From Solirubrobacteraceae bacterium (lineage in GTDB: Bacteria > Actinomycetota > Thermoleophilia > Solirubrobacterales > Solirubrobacteraceae): a DNA stretch of 64,000 nucleotides. Below are positions 49,141-59,084 of the stretch, piece after piece. The notes under the pieces are model-generated. The model saw only the letters and a list, made by a program, of their open reading frames with translations, did not search any database and was not told the DNA's origin. The DNA lies in contig JAUJOT010000003.1 in assembly GCA_030447505.1 (NCBI GenBank), positions 62,001 to 126,000 on the forward strand, read 5' to 3'. The position numbers and the translations under genes were made by a program. The first letter of the stretch is position 1, and every line of letters starts with the position of its first letter.

Positions 49141-51042
49141 TCAGCGCCCGTCGGCGGCGGCCTGCGCCGCGAAGCGCCCGCCGACGACCTCGACGGACGG
49201 CTTGGCGTCGTTGCGGACATCGAACAGGCCCTTCTGGTTCAGCCCGCGGACGAGCTTGATGTCGGGGACCTGGGTCTTGATCGAGCCGCCGTAGAAGGTC
49301 GGCGCGACCGCGAAGTCGCGCAGGTTCCAGACCAGCGCGCCGGCGAGGTTGGGGATCGAGCCGTACGTCGCAAGGTGCAGGTCGAGCAGGTGCGACTGGA
49401 ACGCGTAGCCGCCCGGCCTGGTCGTCGCGTTGCGGCCGTTGGCCTCGGCACCGAACTCCGTCACCGCGATCACCTTGTCGGGGAAGACCGCCCGCAGCTT
49501 CGCCAAGCGCGTGCGGATCATCTTGCGCAGCTCGGATTGCGGCGCGTGCGTCGCCTCGTACCAGCCGATGTAGTTCGTCCAGCCGATCATGTCGATGTTG
49601 TTGTAGATCCGCGAGTTCCTGCGCGGCGGATGCGCGCCCCAGATGTCGAGCGCGACGGGTCGGCTGGGGTCGATCTCGTGAAGCTCCTGCGCCATCGAGT
49701 CGACGTACGGGATCTGGCCCTTCGGATGACCGCCGCCGGCGACCTCGTTGGCGAGGTTCCAGGTGATGATCGACGGGTGCAGCTGGGTCTGGCGGAACGT
49801 CCTGCGCACGCGGTCCTTGGCGATCCTGATTCGCCGCGCGCCGCGCGACGTCCACGCGCCCGGAGCATCCGTCGGGCCGATCCCCTGCCAGATCATGATC
49901 CCGGCGGCGTCGAGCCGCTCGAGCAGGCCGGGATCGAGTGGGTGCTGGCTGCGGGTCGCGTTGGCGCCGATCGTCTTGAGCTGCTCGACGATGCGATCCT
50001 GGTCGGCCGGCTGCAGCCCGTCGCCGCGGCCGAAGACATCCTCGTGGATCGAGGCGCCGCGCAGCCGCAACGGCGCGCCGTTGAGCAGCAGCCGGCTGCC
50101 CTCGGCCCTGACCTCGCGCAGCCCGACGCGGGCGCGGTACGTCGCCTCGCCGGGCACCTCGAGCGCGAGCTCCCAGAGCCTCGGCGACGCCGGTGACCAC
50201 AGGTCGGGATCGTCGACGCGCACCGACGTCTGCAGGACCTCGGTTCCCTCCTTCGCGACGGGCTCGGCCGGGAACTCGAACTCGACCTTCCTGTCGCCGC
50301 GGCTGAGGGTGCCCTTCACCGCAAGCGGGCGCGGCGCGCCGTTGTTGTGGACGTGGACGGCCATGTCGACGAGCGCCGAACCGCCCTGCAGCCGCGTGCG
50401 CAGCGTCGGATACAGCAGCTCGCTGGGGCCGATCCGGCGGATGCTGACCCCCCGGTTGATGCCGCCGAAGTTGAACCACAGGCGGTGCCAGCCGTCGCGC
50501 TTCATGGCGGTCGGCCCGCGATAGTCGGCGCGCACGACGAGCTTGTGGCGCGCTCCGGCCTTCAGGAAGGTCTTCACCTCGAAGGGCAGGTACTCGCCGG
50601 TATGCTTGGCGACGCGCTTGCCGTCGATGAAGACCTGCGCCTTGTGGTTGACGGACTCGAAGCGAATCGCGTAGGTGCCGTCGACGGGGACGTCGATCTT
50701 CGTCCGGTACCACGCGACGGTGCCGCGGAAGACGGCGATCCCGCGGCGGCCGCTGATCTTCGTCGCGTCGGGCACGTAGGGGACGCGCACGAGCTCGCCG
50801 TCGAAGGTGCCCGCCTGGAAGCCCTTGTCCAGGCCGACGTCCTGGCGGTCGCGCCGAAAGCGCCACCGGCCGTCGAGCTGGGCGCGGTCGCCGGGGCCGG
50901 CGTAGATCGTCGGGGGGGCGCCGTGCGGGGCGAGCACGACCGGCGTCGTCGTCGCCTCTGACTCGGCCGAGGAGACCATCACGAGGACGCCGGCGAGCAC
51001 GGCGAGGAGCGCACACACTCCACCGATCACGGCCCGCATCAT
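49141..51042 (-). CDS. Glycoside hydrolase family 2 protein with N-terminal membrane signal
   Basis: GH2 sandwich/TIM-barrel architecture; NLANEVAGGG and VIAVTEFGAEA active-site-like motifs. Confidence 0.85.
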   Translation of the reverse strand: MMRAVIGGVCALLAVLAGVLVMVSSAESEATTTPVVLAPHGAPPTIYAGPGDRAQLDGRWRFRRDRQDVGLDKGFQAGTFDGELVRVPYVPDATKISGRRGIAVFRGTVAWYRTKIDVPVDGTYAIRFESVNHKAQVFIDGKRVAKHTGEYLPFEVKTFLKAGARHKLVVRADYRGPTAMKRDGWHRLWFNFGGINRGVSIRRIGPSELLYPTLRTRLQGGSALVDMAVHVHNNGAPRPLAVKGTLSRGDRKVEFEFPAEPVAKEGTEVLQTSVRVDDPDLWSPASPRLWELALEVPGEATYRARVGLREVRAEGSRLLLNGAPLRLRGASIHEDVFGRGDGLQPADQDRIVEQLKTIGANATRSQHPLDPGLLERLDAAGIMIWQGIGPTDAPGAWTSRGARRIRIAKDRVRRTFRQTQLHPSIITWNLANEVAGGGHPKGQIPYVDSMAQELHEIDPSRPVALDIWGAHPPRRNSRIYNNIDMIGWTNYIGWYEATHAPQSELRKMIRTRLAKLRAVFPDKVIAVTEFGAEANGRNATTRPGGYAFQSHLLDLHLATYGSIPNLAGALVWNLRDFAVAPTFYGGSIKTQVPDIKLVRGLNQKGLFDVRNDAKPSVEVVGGRFAAQAAADGR

Positions 51043-51228
51043 CAGCCTCGCCACCTGCTCCCGTTCATCGTGTCTCCTCGAGCTCCCTGCGGCCGCATCG
51101 CACGCCACGTAGCGCGGCGCGCGCGGACAACCTGCCACTCCCCCAAACCAGGTGGCGGGCAGAATGTAGCGTTCCCGACCGCGTCACACCCCACCCGAAC
51201 GGCGGTGATCGACGCACGAGCGCTTCAA

Positions 51229-51807
51229 ATGGGCCGCGAATACGACACCATCGACGAGCATCTTGCCGGCTGGATCGCGCGCCAGCCGCTGTTCTTCGTG
51301 GGCAGCGCGCCGCTGGCCGAGGACGGCCACGTCAACATCTCGCCGAAGGGCCCGATCGGGTCGCTGCGCGTGCTGGGGCCGACGACGGTCGCGTACCTCG
51401 ACATCTACGGCAGCGGAGCGGAGACGATCGCGCACATCCGCGAGAACGGGCGAATCGTCGTGATGTTGTGCGCCTTCTCCGGGCCGCCGCGGATCGTGCG
51501 GCTGCACGGGCGCGGGGAGCTGCTGCGACCGGGCGATGACGGCTTCGAGGCGCTGCTCGCAGAGGCGGCGTTCGAGGACCCGGCGATTGCCGAGGCGCGG
51601 CGCGCGATCGTGCGCGTCGACGTGTCGCGGATCGCCGACTCGTGCGGCTACGGCGTGCCGCTGATGGCCTACGAGGGCGAGCGGCCGCACAGCACGCTGT
51701 CGGCGCAGAAGCGCCTGCGCACGCAGGGGCGCGACGGCTACGCGAAGTTCGTCGCCGAGCGCAACGCGAGCAGCGTCGACGGGCTGCCGGCGATCGACGC
51801 TTCGTAG
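51229..51807 (+). CDS. Pyridoxamine 5'-phosphate oxidase-family protein
   Basis: QPLFFVGSAPLAEDGHVNISPKGP ... AYLDIYGSGAETIAHIRENGRIVVML. Confidence 0.85.
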   Translation: MGREYDTIDEHLAGWIARQPLFFVGSAPLAEDGHVNISPKGPIGSLRVLGPTTVAYLDIYGSGAETIAHIRENGRIVVMLCAFSGPPRIVRLHGRGELLRPGDDGFEALLAEAAFEDPAIAEARRAIVRVDVSRIADSCGYGVPLMAYEGERPHSTLSAQKRLRTQGRDGYAKFVAERNASSVDGLPAIDAS

Positions 51808-51811
51808 GTGG

Positions 51812-52321
51812 TCAGCGCAGCCGCAGGCGATCGCCGGGCTGCAGCGACTTCGGCTTGAGCTTCGGGTTGAGCCGCCGCAGCCGCGTGATCGACTTGCCCG
51901 TCTTCGCCGCGATCGAGCCGAACGAGTCGCCCGTGCGCACGGTCGCGTACTTCGGCCCGAGCGGCTTGGGCTTGGGCTTGGGGACGTTCTTGCGCAGCTT
52001 CAGGCGCTGGCCCGGCTGGATCGCCGACGGGTCGACGTCGGGGTTGAACGTCTCGAGCTCGTCGACGGTCAGCCCGGTCTTCTGCGCGATGCGGACGTAC
52101 GTGTCGCCGCGCCGCACCTTCCAGTAGACCGGCAGGTCGCGCCGCTCCGCGCGCTGTTCGCTCGCCGCGCTCGCGGCCTCGTCGTCCGCGCCGGAGCTGA
52201 CGGCGACGACGACGATCGCGAGGAAGAGCAGTGCGAGGCCACCGAAGATCAGGTACGCGCGCAAGCGACGGTCGTCGTCGACGCCGCTGCTCCCGGCAGG
52301 TGCTCCGGCTGGCCCTGACAT
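51812..52321 (-). CDS. TM protein with two LysM domains
   Basis: YWKVRRGDTYVRIAQKTGLTVDELETFNPDVDPSAIQPGQRLKL and TVRTGDSFGSIAAKTGKSITRLRRLNPKLKPKSLQPGDRLRL. Confidence 0.9.
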   Translation of the reverse strand: MSGPAGAPAGSSGVDDDRRLRAYLIFGGLALLFLAIVVVAVSSGADDEAASAASEQRAERRDLPVYWKVRRGDTYVRIAQKTGLTVDELETFNPDVDPSAIQPGQRLKLRKNVPKPKPKPLGPKYATVRTGDSFGSIAAKTGKSITRLRRLNPKLKPKSLQPGDRLRLR

Positions 52322-52387
52322 GTTCGTCCGTTGCGGCGCGTTTTCCCCGCTCGCAGCGCATCTAACTGTGCAAGTGTTTAGTTCGTG

Positions 52388-53899
52388 TTAATCGATTGCG
52401 ATCGCGACGTACTTCGTCTCGAGGAACTCCGCGATGCCCTCGGGCCCGCCCTCGCGGCCGATCCCCGAGTGCTTGATCCCGCCGAAGGGCGCGCCCGCGT
52501 TCGAGACGAGGCCCTGGTTGAGGCCGACCATCCCGGTCTCGATCCGCTCGCTGACGCGCAGCGCCCGCTTGACGTCGGCGGTGTAGAGGTAGGCGACGAG
52601 CCCGAACTCGGTGTCGTTGGCGGCCGCGAGCGCCTCGTCCTCGGACGCGAACGCCGCGACCGGCGCGACCGGGCCGAAGATCTCCTCCTTGAGCAGGCGC
52701 GCGTCGTCGGGGACGTCGGCGAGCACCGTCGGCTTGTAGAAGTGGCCCGGTCCGTCGACGCGCTCGCCGCCGCACAGCACGCGCGCGCCCTTGGCGACCG
52801 CGTCGTCGACGAGCTCGGCGACCTTCTCGAGCTGATCTTCGTCGATCAGCGGCCCGACCTCGACGCCGTCGTCCGTGCCGCGGCCGATCTTCAGCGCGCC
52901 CATCTTCTCCGCGAGCCTGTCGGCGAACTCGGCGGCGATCGGCTGCGCGACGTGGAAGCGGTTGGCGGCCGTGCAGGCCTCACCGACGTTGCGCATCTTG
53001 GCGACCATCGCGCCATGCACCGCGTCGTCGACGTCGGCGTCCTCGAAGACGACGAACGGCGCGTTGCCGCCGAGCTCCATCGACACGCGCAGGATCTGGT
53101 CGGCGGCGTGCGCCATCAGCCTGCGGCCGACGCGGGTCGAGCCGGTGAACGACAGCTTGCGCGTGCGCGGGTCGCGGATGACGGGCTCCATGACCGATCC
53201 CGACGAGCGCGTCGTGATGACGTTCAGCACGCCGCCCGGCAGGCCCGCCTGCTCGAGGATCTTCGCCAGCATCAGCGTCGACAGCGGCGCGAGCTTCGCG
53301 GGCTTGACGACGATCGTGCAGCCGGCCGCGATCGCGGGGCCGATCTTGCGCGTGCCCATCGCGAGCGGGAAGTTCCAGGGGGTGATGAAGACGCACGGGC
53401 CGACGGGCTGCTTCATCGTCAGCAGGCGGCCGCCGCCGGCCTCGTGCATCGTGAAGCGGCCGTCGAGCCGGACGGCCTCCTCGGCGTACCAGCGCAGAAA
53501 GCTCGCGCCGTAGGTGACCTCGGCCTTGGACTCGGCCAGCGGCTTGCCCATCTCGAGCGTCATCAGCAGCGCGAGGTCGTCGGCGCGCTCGACGATCGCC
53601 TCGTAGGCGCGGCGCAGGATGTCCGAGCGCTCGCGCGGCGGGCTGTCGCGCCAGCCGCCGTACCACGCGTCGTGCGCGGCGCCGAGCGCGGCGAGCGCAT
53701 CGTCGGGCGTCGCGTCGGCCACCTCGGCGATCGTCTCGCCCGTCGCCGGGTCGTCGACGGCGACGGTGTCGCCGCCTGCGCCGTCGCACCACTGTCCGGC
53801 GATGTAGAGCTGTGTCGGGACGGCGTCGAGCACGGCCTGCTCGCCGGCGGGGAGGGCGCTGCTGATGTGCGCGGCGTCTGACGCGGGCGAACCGGTCAT
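52388..53899 (-). CDS. Aldehyde dehydrogenase, succinate-semialdehyde dehydrogenase-like
   Basis: ITPWNFPLAMGTRKIGPAIAAGCTIVVKPA, SFTGSTRVGRRLM, MELGGNAPFVVFEDADVD, NRFHV. Confidence 0.93.
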   Translation of the reverse strand: MTGSPASDAAHISSALPAGEQAVLDAVPTQLYIAGQWCDGAGGDTVAVDDPATGETIAEVADATPDDALAALGAAHDAWYGGWRDSPPRERSDILRRAYEAIVERADDLALLMTLEMGKPLAESKAEVTYGASFLRWYAEEAVRLDGRFTMHEAGGGRLLTMKQPVGPCVFITPWNFPLAMGTRKIGPAIAAGCTIVVKPAKLAPLSTLMLAKILEQAGLPGGVLNVITTRSSGSVMEPVIRDPRTRKLSFTGSTRVGRRLMAHAADQILRVSMELGGNAPFVVFEDADVDDAVHGAMVAKMRNVGEACTAANRFHVAQPIAAEFADRLAEKMGALKIGRGTDDGVEVGPLIDEDQLEKVAELVDDAVAKGARVLCGGERVDGPGHFYKPTVLADVPDDARLLKEEIFGPVAPVAAFASEDEALAAANDTEFGLVAYLYTADVKRALRVSERIETGMVGLNQGLVSNAGAPFGGIKHSGIGREGGPEGIAEFLETKYVAIAID

Positions 53900-53999
53900 G
53901 CGTCTCGGAGGATCTGTCGCGGCTCGTTTCGCACGCATGCGACGTACCCATCAGTCCAGCCGCCGCAACTCGAAGCAGGCCGGCGTGTCCGGAGACGCG

Positions 54000-55433
54000 A
54001 TGAGGCACACCGCTCTCCTCGCCGCCCTGTTCGCGCTGTTCGCAGCCGCCCCGGTGCACGCCGCGTCGCGGCTCGTCGTCAAGGGCGCGGGCTTCGGCCA
54101 CGGTGTCGGCATGAGCCAGTACGGCGCGTACGGGTTCGCCGAGCGGGGCGCCGACCACGGCAGGATCCTGCGCCACTACTACAGCGGCACGCGGATCGGC
54201 ATGCTCGCCGGCGGCGGCGGCCAGGTCCGGGTGCTGCTGAAGACCGCCCGCCGGATCGTCTTCACGAACGCGGCGAGCGTCGCCGGATCCAGGCGCCTTG
54301 ATCCGGCGAAGCGCTACGTCGCGACACGCCGGCTGAGCGGCGCCATCACGCTGCGCAGCGCGAGCGGCCGCGACCTCGGCAGCTACGCGTCGCCGCTGAC
54401 GATCACGGGCGCGCGCGGCGGATTTCAGATCAACGGGCGCAGCGGGTTCGCCGCCGTCGACGGGCGCTACCGCGGCAACCTGCAGATCCGCGCCTCGGCG
54501 CTGGCCGGCGTGTCGGCGATCAACGCGCTCGGCCTCGACGACTACATCCGCGGCGTGGTCGCCGGCGAGATGCCCTCGGGCTGGCCGCAGGCGGCGCTGC
54601 GCGCGCAGGCCGTCGCCGCACGCACGTACGCGCTCGCGACGAGCAAGGAGGGTGACGGCTTCGACCAGTACGCCGACACGCGCTCGCAGGTCTACAACGG
54701 CATCGCCGGCGAGACGGCGCCGACCGACGAGGCGGTCGCCGCGACGGCCGGCGAGATCGTCACGTTCGAAGGAAGGCCGATCGTCACCTACTACTTCTCG
54801 ACGTCGGGCGGCCGCACCGAGGACGTCGAGAACTCCTTCCTCGGCGCCGAGCCCAAGCCCTACCTGCGCTCCGTCGAGGATCCGCACGACGACGCGTCGC
54901 CGCGGCATCGCTGGACGATCCAGATGAGCCTGCGCTCGGCGCAGCGGCGCCTCGGCGGGCTCGTCAAGGGGCGGCTCGTACGGATCAAGGTGCTCAGCCG
55001 CGGCAGGTCGCCGCGCGTCGTTCGCGCGCAGGTCGTCGGCACGCGCGGGCGCACGAGCGTCAGCGGCCCGACGCTGCGCAGCAGGCTCGGGCTGTACGAC
55101 ACGTGGGCGCGCTTCACGGTGATCACCGCGCGCGCCCGGCGCGGCGACGGCGATCGGCCGAGCAGCCCGGGGACGGCGACAGGCGGCGCGGCGCCGCGGC
55201 TCGCGCGCGCGTCGATGCTGCGCGTGCCCGTCGGCACGATCGCCGGGCGCGTGGACCCGGCGATCGCTCAACGAAGCTGGGTCTCGGTGCAGCGCTGGAA
55301 CGGCAGGCGCTGGATCGCGCGCTTCGACGTTGCGGTCAGCGTGGGCGGCCGCTACGCGGCGCCGCTGCGGACGTCTGGGCTCTACCGCGTGGTCTACCGC
55401 GACGTGGTGGGCCCAAGCGTGCTCGTGCGCTGA
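54000..55433 (+). CDS. SpoIID/LytB-domain secreted protein
   Basis: Signal peptide; GFGHGVGMSQYGAYGFAERGADHGRILRHYYSGTRIG; LDDYIRGVVAGEMPSGWPQAALRAQAVAARTYAL. Confidence 0.92.
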   Translation: MRHTALLAALFALFAAAPVHAASRLVVKGAGFGHGVGMSQYGAYGFAERGADHGRILRHYYSGTRIGMLAGGGGQVRVLLKTARRIVFTNAASVAGSRRLDPAKRYVATRRLSGAITLRSASGRDLGSYASPLTITGARGGFQINGRSGFAAVDGRYRGNLQIRASALAGVSAINALGLDDYIRGVVAGEMPSGWPQAALRAQAVAARTYALATSKEGDGFDQYADTRSQVYNGIAGETAPTDEAVAATAGEIVTFEGRPIVTYYFSTSGGRTEDVENSFLGAEPKPYLRSVEDPHDDASPRHRWTIQMSLRSAQRRLGGLVKGRLVRIKVLSRGRSPRVVRAQVVGTRGRTSVSGPTLRSRLGLYDTWARFTVITARARRGDGDRPSSPGTATGGAAPRLARASMLRVPVGTIAGRVDPAIAQRSWVSVQRWNGRRWIARFDVAVSVGGRYAAPLRTSGLYRVVYRDVVGPSVLVR

Positions 55434-55437
55434 ACGC

Positions 55438-55896
55438 TCAGCCCGCGCTGTACAGCCGCGTCAGCTGCTCGGCGACGCAGACGGCCTTGAGCGCGCCCTC
55501 ACCCTCGAACGTGAGCTTCATCGTGACCTGCGCACCGCCGACGACGTCCTCGACGTCGACCAGCGTGGCCCGCATGCGGACCCGATTTCCGACCGGCAGC
55601 GGGGCCGGGAAGCGGACCTTGTTGAGCCCGTAGTTGACCGCGAACGCGAAGCCCTCGAACGCCACGATCTGCGCGGCGAAGCGCGGGTGCAGCGAGAGCG
55701 TGTAGTAGCCGTGGGCGATCGTGCCGCCGAACGGCGTCTGCGTCGCACGCTGCGGATCGGTGTGGATCCACTGCTGGTCGCCGGTGACCTCGGCGAACGC
55801 GTCGATGTCCGCCTGCGCGACGTCGTGCCAGTCGCTGACGCCAAGCTCCTCGCCGACCTTCGCGCGCATCTCCTCGAGCCCGGTGATCGTGAGCAT
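55438..55896 (-). CDS. MaoC-family dehydratase
   Basis: VTGDQQWIHTDPQRATQTPFGGTIAHGYYTLSLHP. Confidence 0.92.
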   Translation of the reverse strand: MLTITGLEEMRAKVGEELGVSDWHDVAQADIDAFAEVTGDQQWIHTDPQRATQTPFGGTIAHGYYTLSLHPRFAAQIVAFEGFAFAVNYGLNKVRFPAPLPVGNRVRMRATLVDVEDVVGGAQVTMKLTFEGEGALKAVCVAEQLTRLYSAG

Positions 55897-56788
55897 CGCG
55901 CGGGAGCATAGCCTTACCCGGATCGCCTCCCCGCTGCTCGCCGTCGACGCCCCGTCGCTGCTGTACCGCGCGTTCTTCGCGCTGCCGCGGAGCATCACCG
56001 ACGGCGACGGACACGCCGTCAACGGCCTGCTGGGCATGGCCAACCTGATCCTCTTCGTCGTCGAGCGCCACGACCCGCGCGCCGTCGTGCTGTGCTGGGG
56101 CGCCGAGTCGGCGGCATACCGCAGCGAGCTCTTCGAGCCCTACCACGCCGACCGACCGCCGATGCCGCCCGAGCTCGAGCGCCAGTGGCGCGACGCGCCC
56201 CGGTTCTTCGCCGCGTTCGGATGGCAGAGCCTGTCGGCGGGCGATCTCGAGGCCGACGACCTGCTCGCCTCGCTCGCGCGCGTCGAGACCGAAGCGGGCG
56301 GCGAGGCGCTCCTGTTCACCGGCGACCGCGACATGTTCCAGTGCGTCGGCGACGGCGTGACCGTGCTGTTCCCGCGCGGCGGCAAGGACGGCCCCGAGGT
56401 CGTCGACGCCGCCGGCGTGCGCGAGCGCTACGGCATCGAGCCCGACCAGGTGCCGGACTTCATCGCCCTGCGTGGCGACCCGTCCGACGGCCTGCCGGGC
56501 GCCAAGGGGATCGGCGCGAAGACGGCGCGTGACCTGCTGCGCGAGCACGGGACGCTCGAGGGCGTCATCGCGGCTGCGTCCAAGCCGGGCACGATGACGC
56601 CGCGCCAGGCGGGCGCGCTGACCGGCGACCCGGCCGCGCTGCGCACGTTCAAGGACATCGCGACGCTGCGCCTGATCGAGCTCGAGCGACCGCCCGACGC
56701 GGCGCTGGAGGGCGCGCCCGCGGCGGCCGCCGCGCGCGAGCGCGGGATGAACCGGCTCGCGGAGCGGCTGGAAGACCTCGGCCGCTAG
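55889..56788 (+). CDS. Stand-alone 5'-3' exonuclease (PolA N-terminal domain-like)
   Basis: AVDAPSLLYRAFFALP, EADDLLASLARVE, LFTGDRDMFQCV, DFIALRGDPSDGLPGAKGIGAKTARDLL; start codon uncertain. Confidence 0.85.
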   Translation: MSIAREHSLTRIASPLLAVDAPSLLYRAFFALPRSITDGDGHAVNGLLGMANLILFVVERHDPRAVVLCWGAESAAYRSELFEPYHADRPPMPPELERQWRDAPRFFAAFGWQSLSAGDLEADDLLASLARVETEAGGEALLFTGDRDMFQCVGDGVTVLFPRGGKDGPEVVDAAGVRERYGIEPDQVPDFIALRGDPSDGLPGAKGIGAKTARDLLREHGTLEGVIAAASKPGTMTPRQAGALTGDPAALRTFKDIATLRLIELERPPDAALEGAPAAAAARERGMNRLAERLEDLGR

Positions 56789-56871
56789 TGGGTCTGGATC
56801 TCGGCGTTCTGACCGCCACGCGCCGGGGAACCGGAGGTTCCGCGCTGAGCTTCGGGCATCATGTCGCCGCA

Positions 56872-58890
56872 GTGCGCCTCATCTCCGCCCTCGCGGTGGT
56901 CGTTGCGCTCGTGCTCGCCCTGCCGGGCGTTGCGCTTGCCGCCGACCCGCCCGGACCGGTCTCGCTCGCGCAGGGCTGGGATTTCGCCACCGACCCGACC
57001 GATCGGGGCACGCTGCTCAACTGGCAGAGCGGCCAGCGGGGCTCGGGCTGGGAGCCGGCGACGATTCCGCACGTCCTCGACCCGCGCACCGACCCGCAGC
57101 TCTTCTACGGATCGATCGGTTGGTATCGGCTGACCTTCACCGGTCCGCGGACGCAGCCGGGCCTGCGCTGGGCGCTGCGCTTCGAGCAGGTCCGGCGGAT
57201 CGCGCGCGTCTGGCTCAACGGCGAGGAGCTCGGCGTCCACCGCGACCCCTACACGCCGTTCGAGCTGCCCGCGAAGGGCCTGCGCCCGGGCGAGCCGAAC
57301 ACGCTCGTCGTCCGCGTCGACTATCGCCGTAGTGCGGAGCTGCGCGAGGGCTGGTGGAACTGGGGCGGGATCACGCGCCCGGTCTCGCTCGTCGCGCGCG
57401 GGCCGGTCGTGATGCACGACGCCGGCCTGCTGCCGCGGCGGTCCTGCGTCGAGTCCAAGTGCGCGTGGAGCGTGCTCTTCGACGGCTGGCTGGAGAACGC
57501 CAGCGACAGCGTCCAGGCGCCGGCCGTCTCCGTACGGATGCAGTCGCCGGACGGGACGGTCTCCGAGGGCAGCACGACGTCACGCCAGCTGCAGCCCGGC
57601 GAGCGCGTGCGCGTGCGCCTCGCGGTCCCGGTGCGCGGCGTGCCGAAGCTCTGGTCGCCCGAGCACCCGAACCTCTACGCCGGCATCGTCTCCACGCGCG
57701 CCGGCGGGCAGGTCGTGCAGCTCGATCGGCGCCGCATCGGGCTGCGCAGCGTCGCAGTCGTCGACGGGATGCTGCGCCTCAACGACCGGGTCCTCGACCT
57801 GCGCGGCGCCTCGGTGCAGGAGGACGTTCCGGGCCGCGGCCCGGCGCTGACGGACGCCGACATCGACGGCATGGTCGACGAGCTCAAGGCGCTGGGCGCG
57901 AACGTCACCCGCGCGCACTACCTGCTCGACCAGCGGCTGCTGGACCGCCTCGACGAGGAGGGGATCCTCGTCTGGAGCCAGGCGCCGGTCTACCACCGCG
58001 ACAAGCAGCTCAGGACGCCGGGTCAGCGCTCCTACGAGCTCGACGTCCTGCGCAAGACGATCCTCGAGGCGCGCAACCACCCGTCGGTCATCACCCACTC
58101 GGTCGCAAACGAGCTGACGGCGCTGCCCGACGAGCACCGCACGTCGGAGGTGTGGATGCGAAACGCCGCCGACCTGGCACGCGATCTGGACCCCACGCTG
58201 CCGGTCTCGATCGACATCCTGTCCTACCCCGGCATCCCGCGCCAGACGACCTACGAGGCGTTCGACATGCTCGGCATCAACTCCTACTACGGCTGGTACG
58301 AGGGCAAGGTCGACCGCTCGACGGCCGACATCGACGACCTCGCGCCCTACCTGCGCGCGATGCGCAGCAAGTATCCCGGCAAGGCGCTCGTGATCACGGA
58401 GTTCGGCGCCGAGGCGACCGAGCCCGGGCCAGCGGACGTCAAGCAGACCTACGCCTTCCAGACGCAGTACCTCAAGCGCAACCTCGACATCGTCGAGCGG
58501 CTGGGCTTCATGGGCGGCGCTATCTACTGGACCGCACGCGAGTTCGCCGTCAAGCCGGAGTGGGACGGCGGCGCGCACCCGCCAGTGCGCGACTCGATCC
58601 ACAACAAGGGGCTGATCAGCTACGCCGGCAAGATCAAGCCGGCGTTCAGCGCTGCGCAGGAGGCGTTCAAGGCGACGCCGCTGTACCGCGACGATCCGGC
58701 GGCGGTCGTCCGCGCGCAGCTGTCGGAGTCCGGCTCGCTGATCCCGCGCGCGCTGCTGCTCGTCGGCGCCCTGGGCTTCATCCTGGCCCTGCTCGCGCTC
58801 GACGCCTGGTGCCTGCGCGACATCTGGCGCGCGTGGCGCCCGCATGGCGAGGGGCAGGTCGTCGAGCTGCCGGCGCGGCGGGTGGCGTAG
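56872..58890 (+). CDS. Glycoside hydrolase family 2 protein with signal peptide and C-terminal TM
   Basis: WYRLTFTG...RWALRFEQVRRIARVWLNGEELGVH; SVANELTALP and LVITEFGAEA; C-terminal hydrophobic helix. The in-frame ORF extends up to 56788. Confidence 0.85.
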   Translation: MRLISALAVVVALVLALPGVALAADPPGPVSLAQGWDFATDPTDRGTLLNWQSGQRGSGWEPATIPHVLDPRTDPQLFYGSIGWYRLTFTGPRTQPGLRWALRFEQVRRIARVWLNGEELGVHRDPYTPFELPAKGLRPGEPNTLVVRVDYRRSAELREGWWNWGGITRPVSLVARGPVVMHDAGLLPRRSCVESKCAWSVLFDGWLENASDSVQAPAVSVRMQSPDGTVSEGSTTSRQLQPGERVRVRLAVPVRGVPKLWSPEHPNLYAGIVSTRAGGQVVQLDRRRIGLRSVAVVDGMLRLNDRVLDLRGASVQEDVPGRGPALTDADIDGMVDELKALGANVTRAHYLLDQRLLDRLDEEGILVWSQAPVYHRDKQLRTPGQRSYELDVLRKTILEARNHPSVITHSVANELTALPDEHRTSEVWMRNAADLARDLDPTLPVSIDILSYPGIPRQTTYEAFDMLGINSYYGWYEGKVDRSTADIDDLAPYLRAMRSKYPGKALVITEFGAEATEPGPADVKQTYAFQTQYLKRNLDIVERLGFMGGAIYWTAREFAVKPEWDGGAHPPVRDSIHNKGLISYAGKIKPAFSAAQEAFKATPLYRDDPAAVVRAQLSESGSLIPRALLLVGALGFILALLALDAWCLRDIWRAWRPHGEGQVVELPARRVA

Positions 58891-58999
58891 CGGCTGCTTT
58901 CAGGCAGCGGGTGGTTTCAGGCGCGAGCAGCAGTCCGCGTCAGGCGATCCCTCGCTACTGGTGCCGCTCCCGGTGAGCCGCCGCGGCTGGCGAGTCGCG

Positions 59000-59015
59000 T
59001 GTGACGCAGCTCACA
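59000..59015. promoter_or_regulatory. Perfect CRP-consensus palindrome TGTGA-CGCAGC-TCACA
   Basis: Exact TGTGA-N6-TCACA dyad in noncoding DNA between the GH2 gene and the transposon module. Confidence 0.5.
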
Positions 59016-59084
59016 GCGGCAGCACGGAATCTCGCTTTGCTGCGTCGGGCCATGCCGTCAGTGGCGGGCGTTGCTTGTGACCTT

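Noticed and set aside
47764-50196. 810-aa ORF antisense to fumC and GH2
   Set aside because: Spans two convincing genes on the other strand; compositionally a GC artefact.
58844-59080. 78-aa ORF after the second GH2 gene
   Set aside because: No RBS and low-complexity translation; more likely noncoding flank of the transposon.
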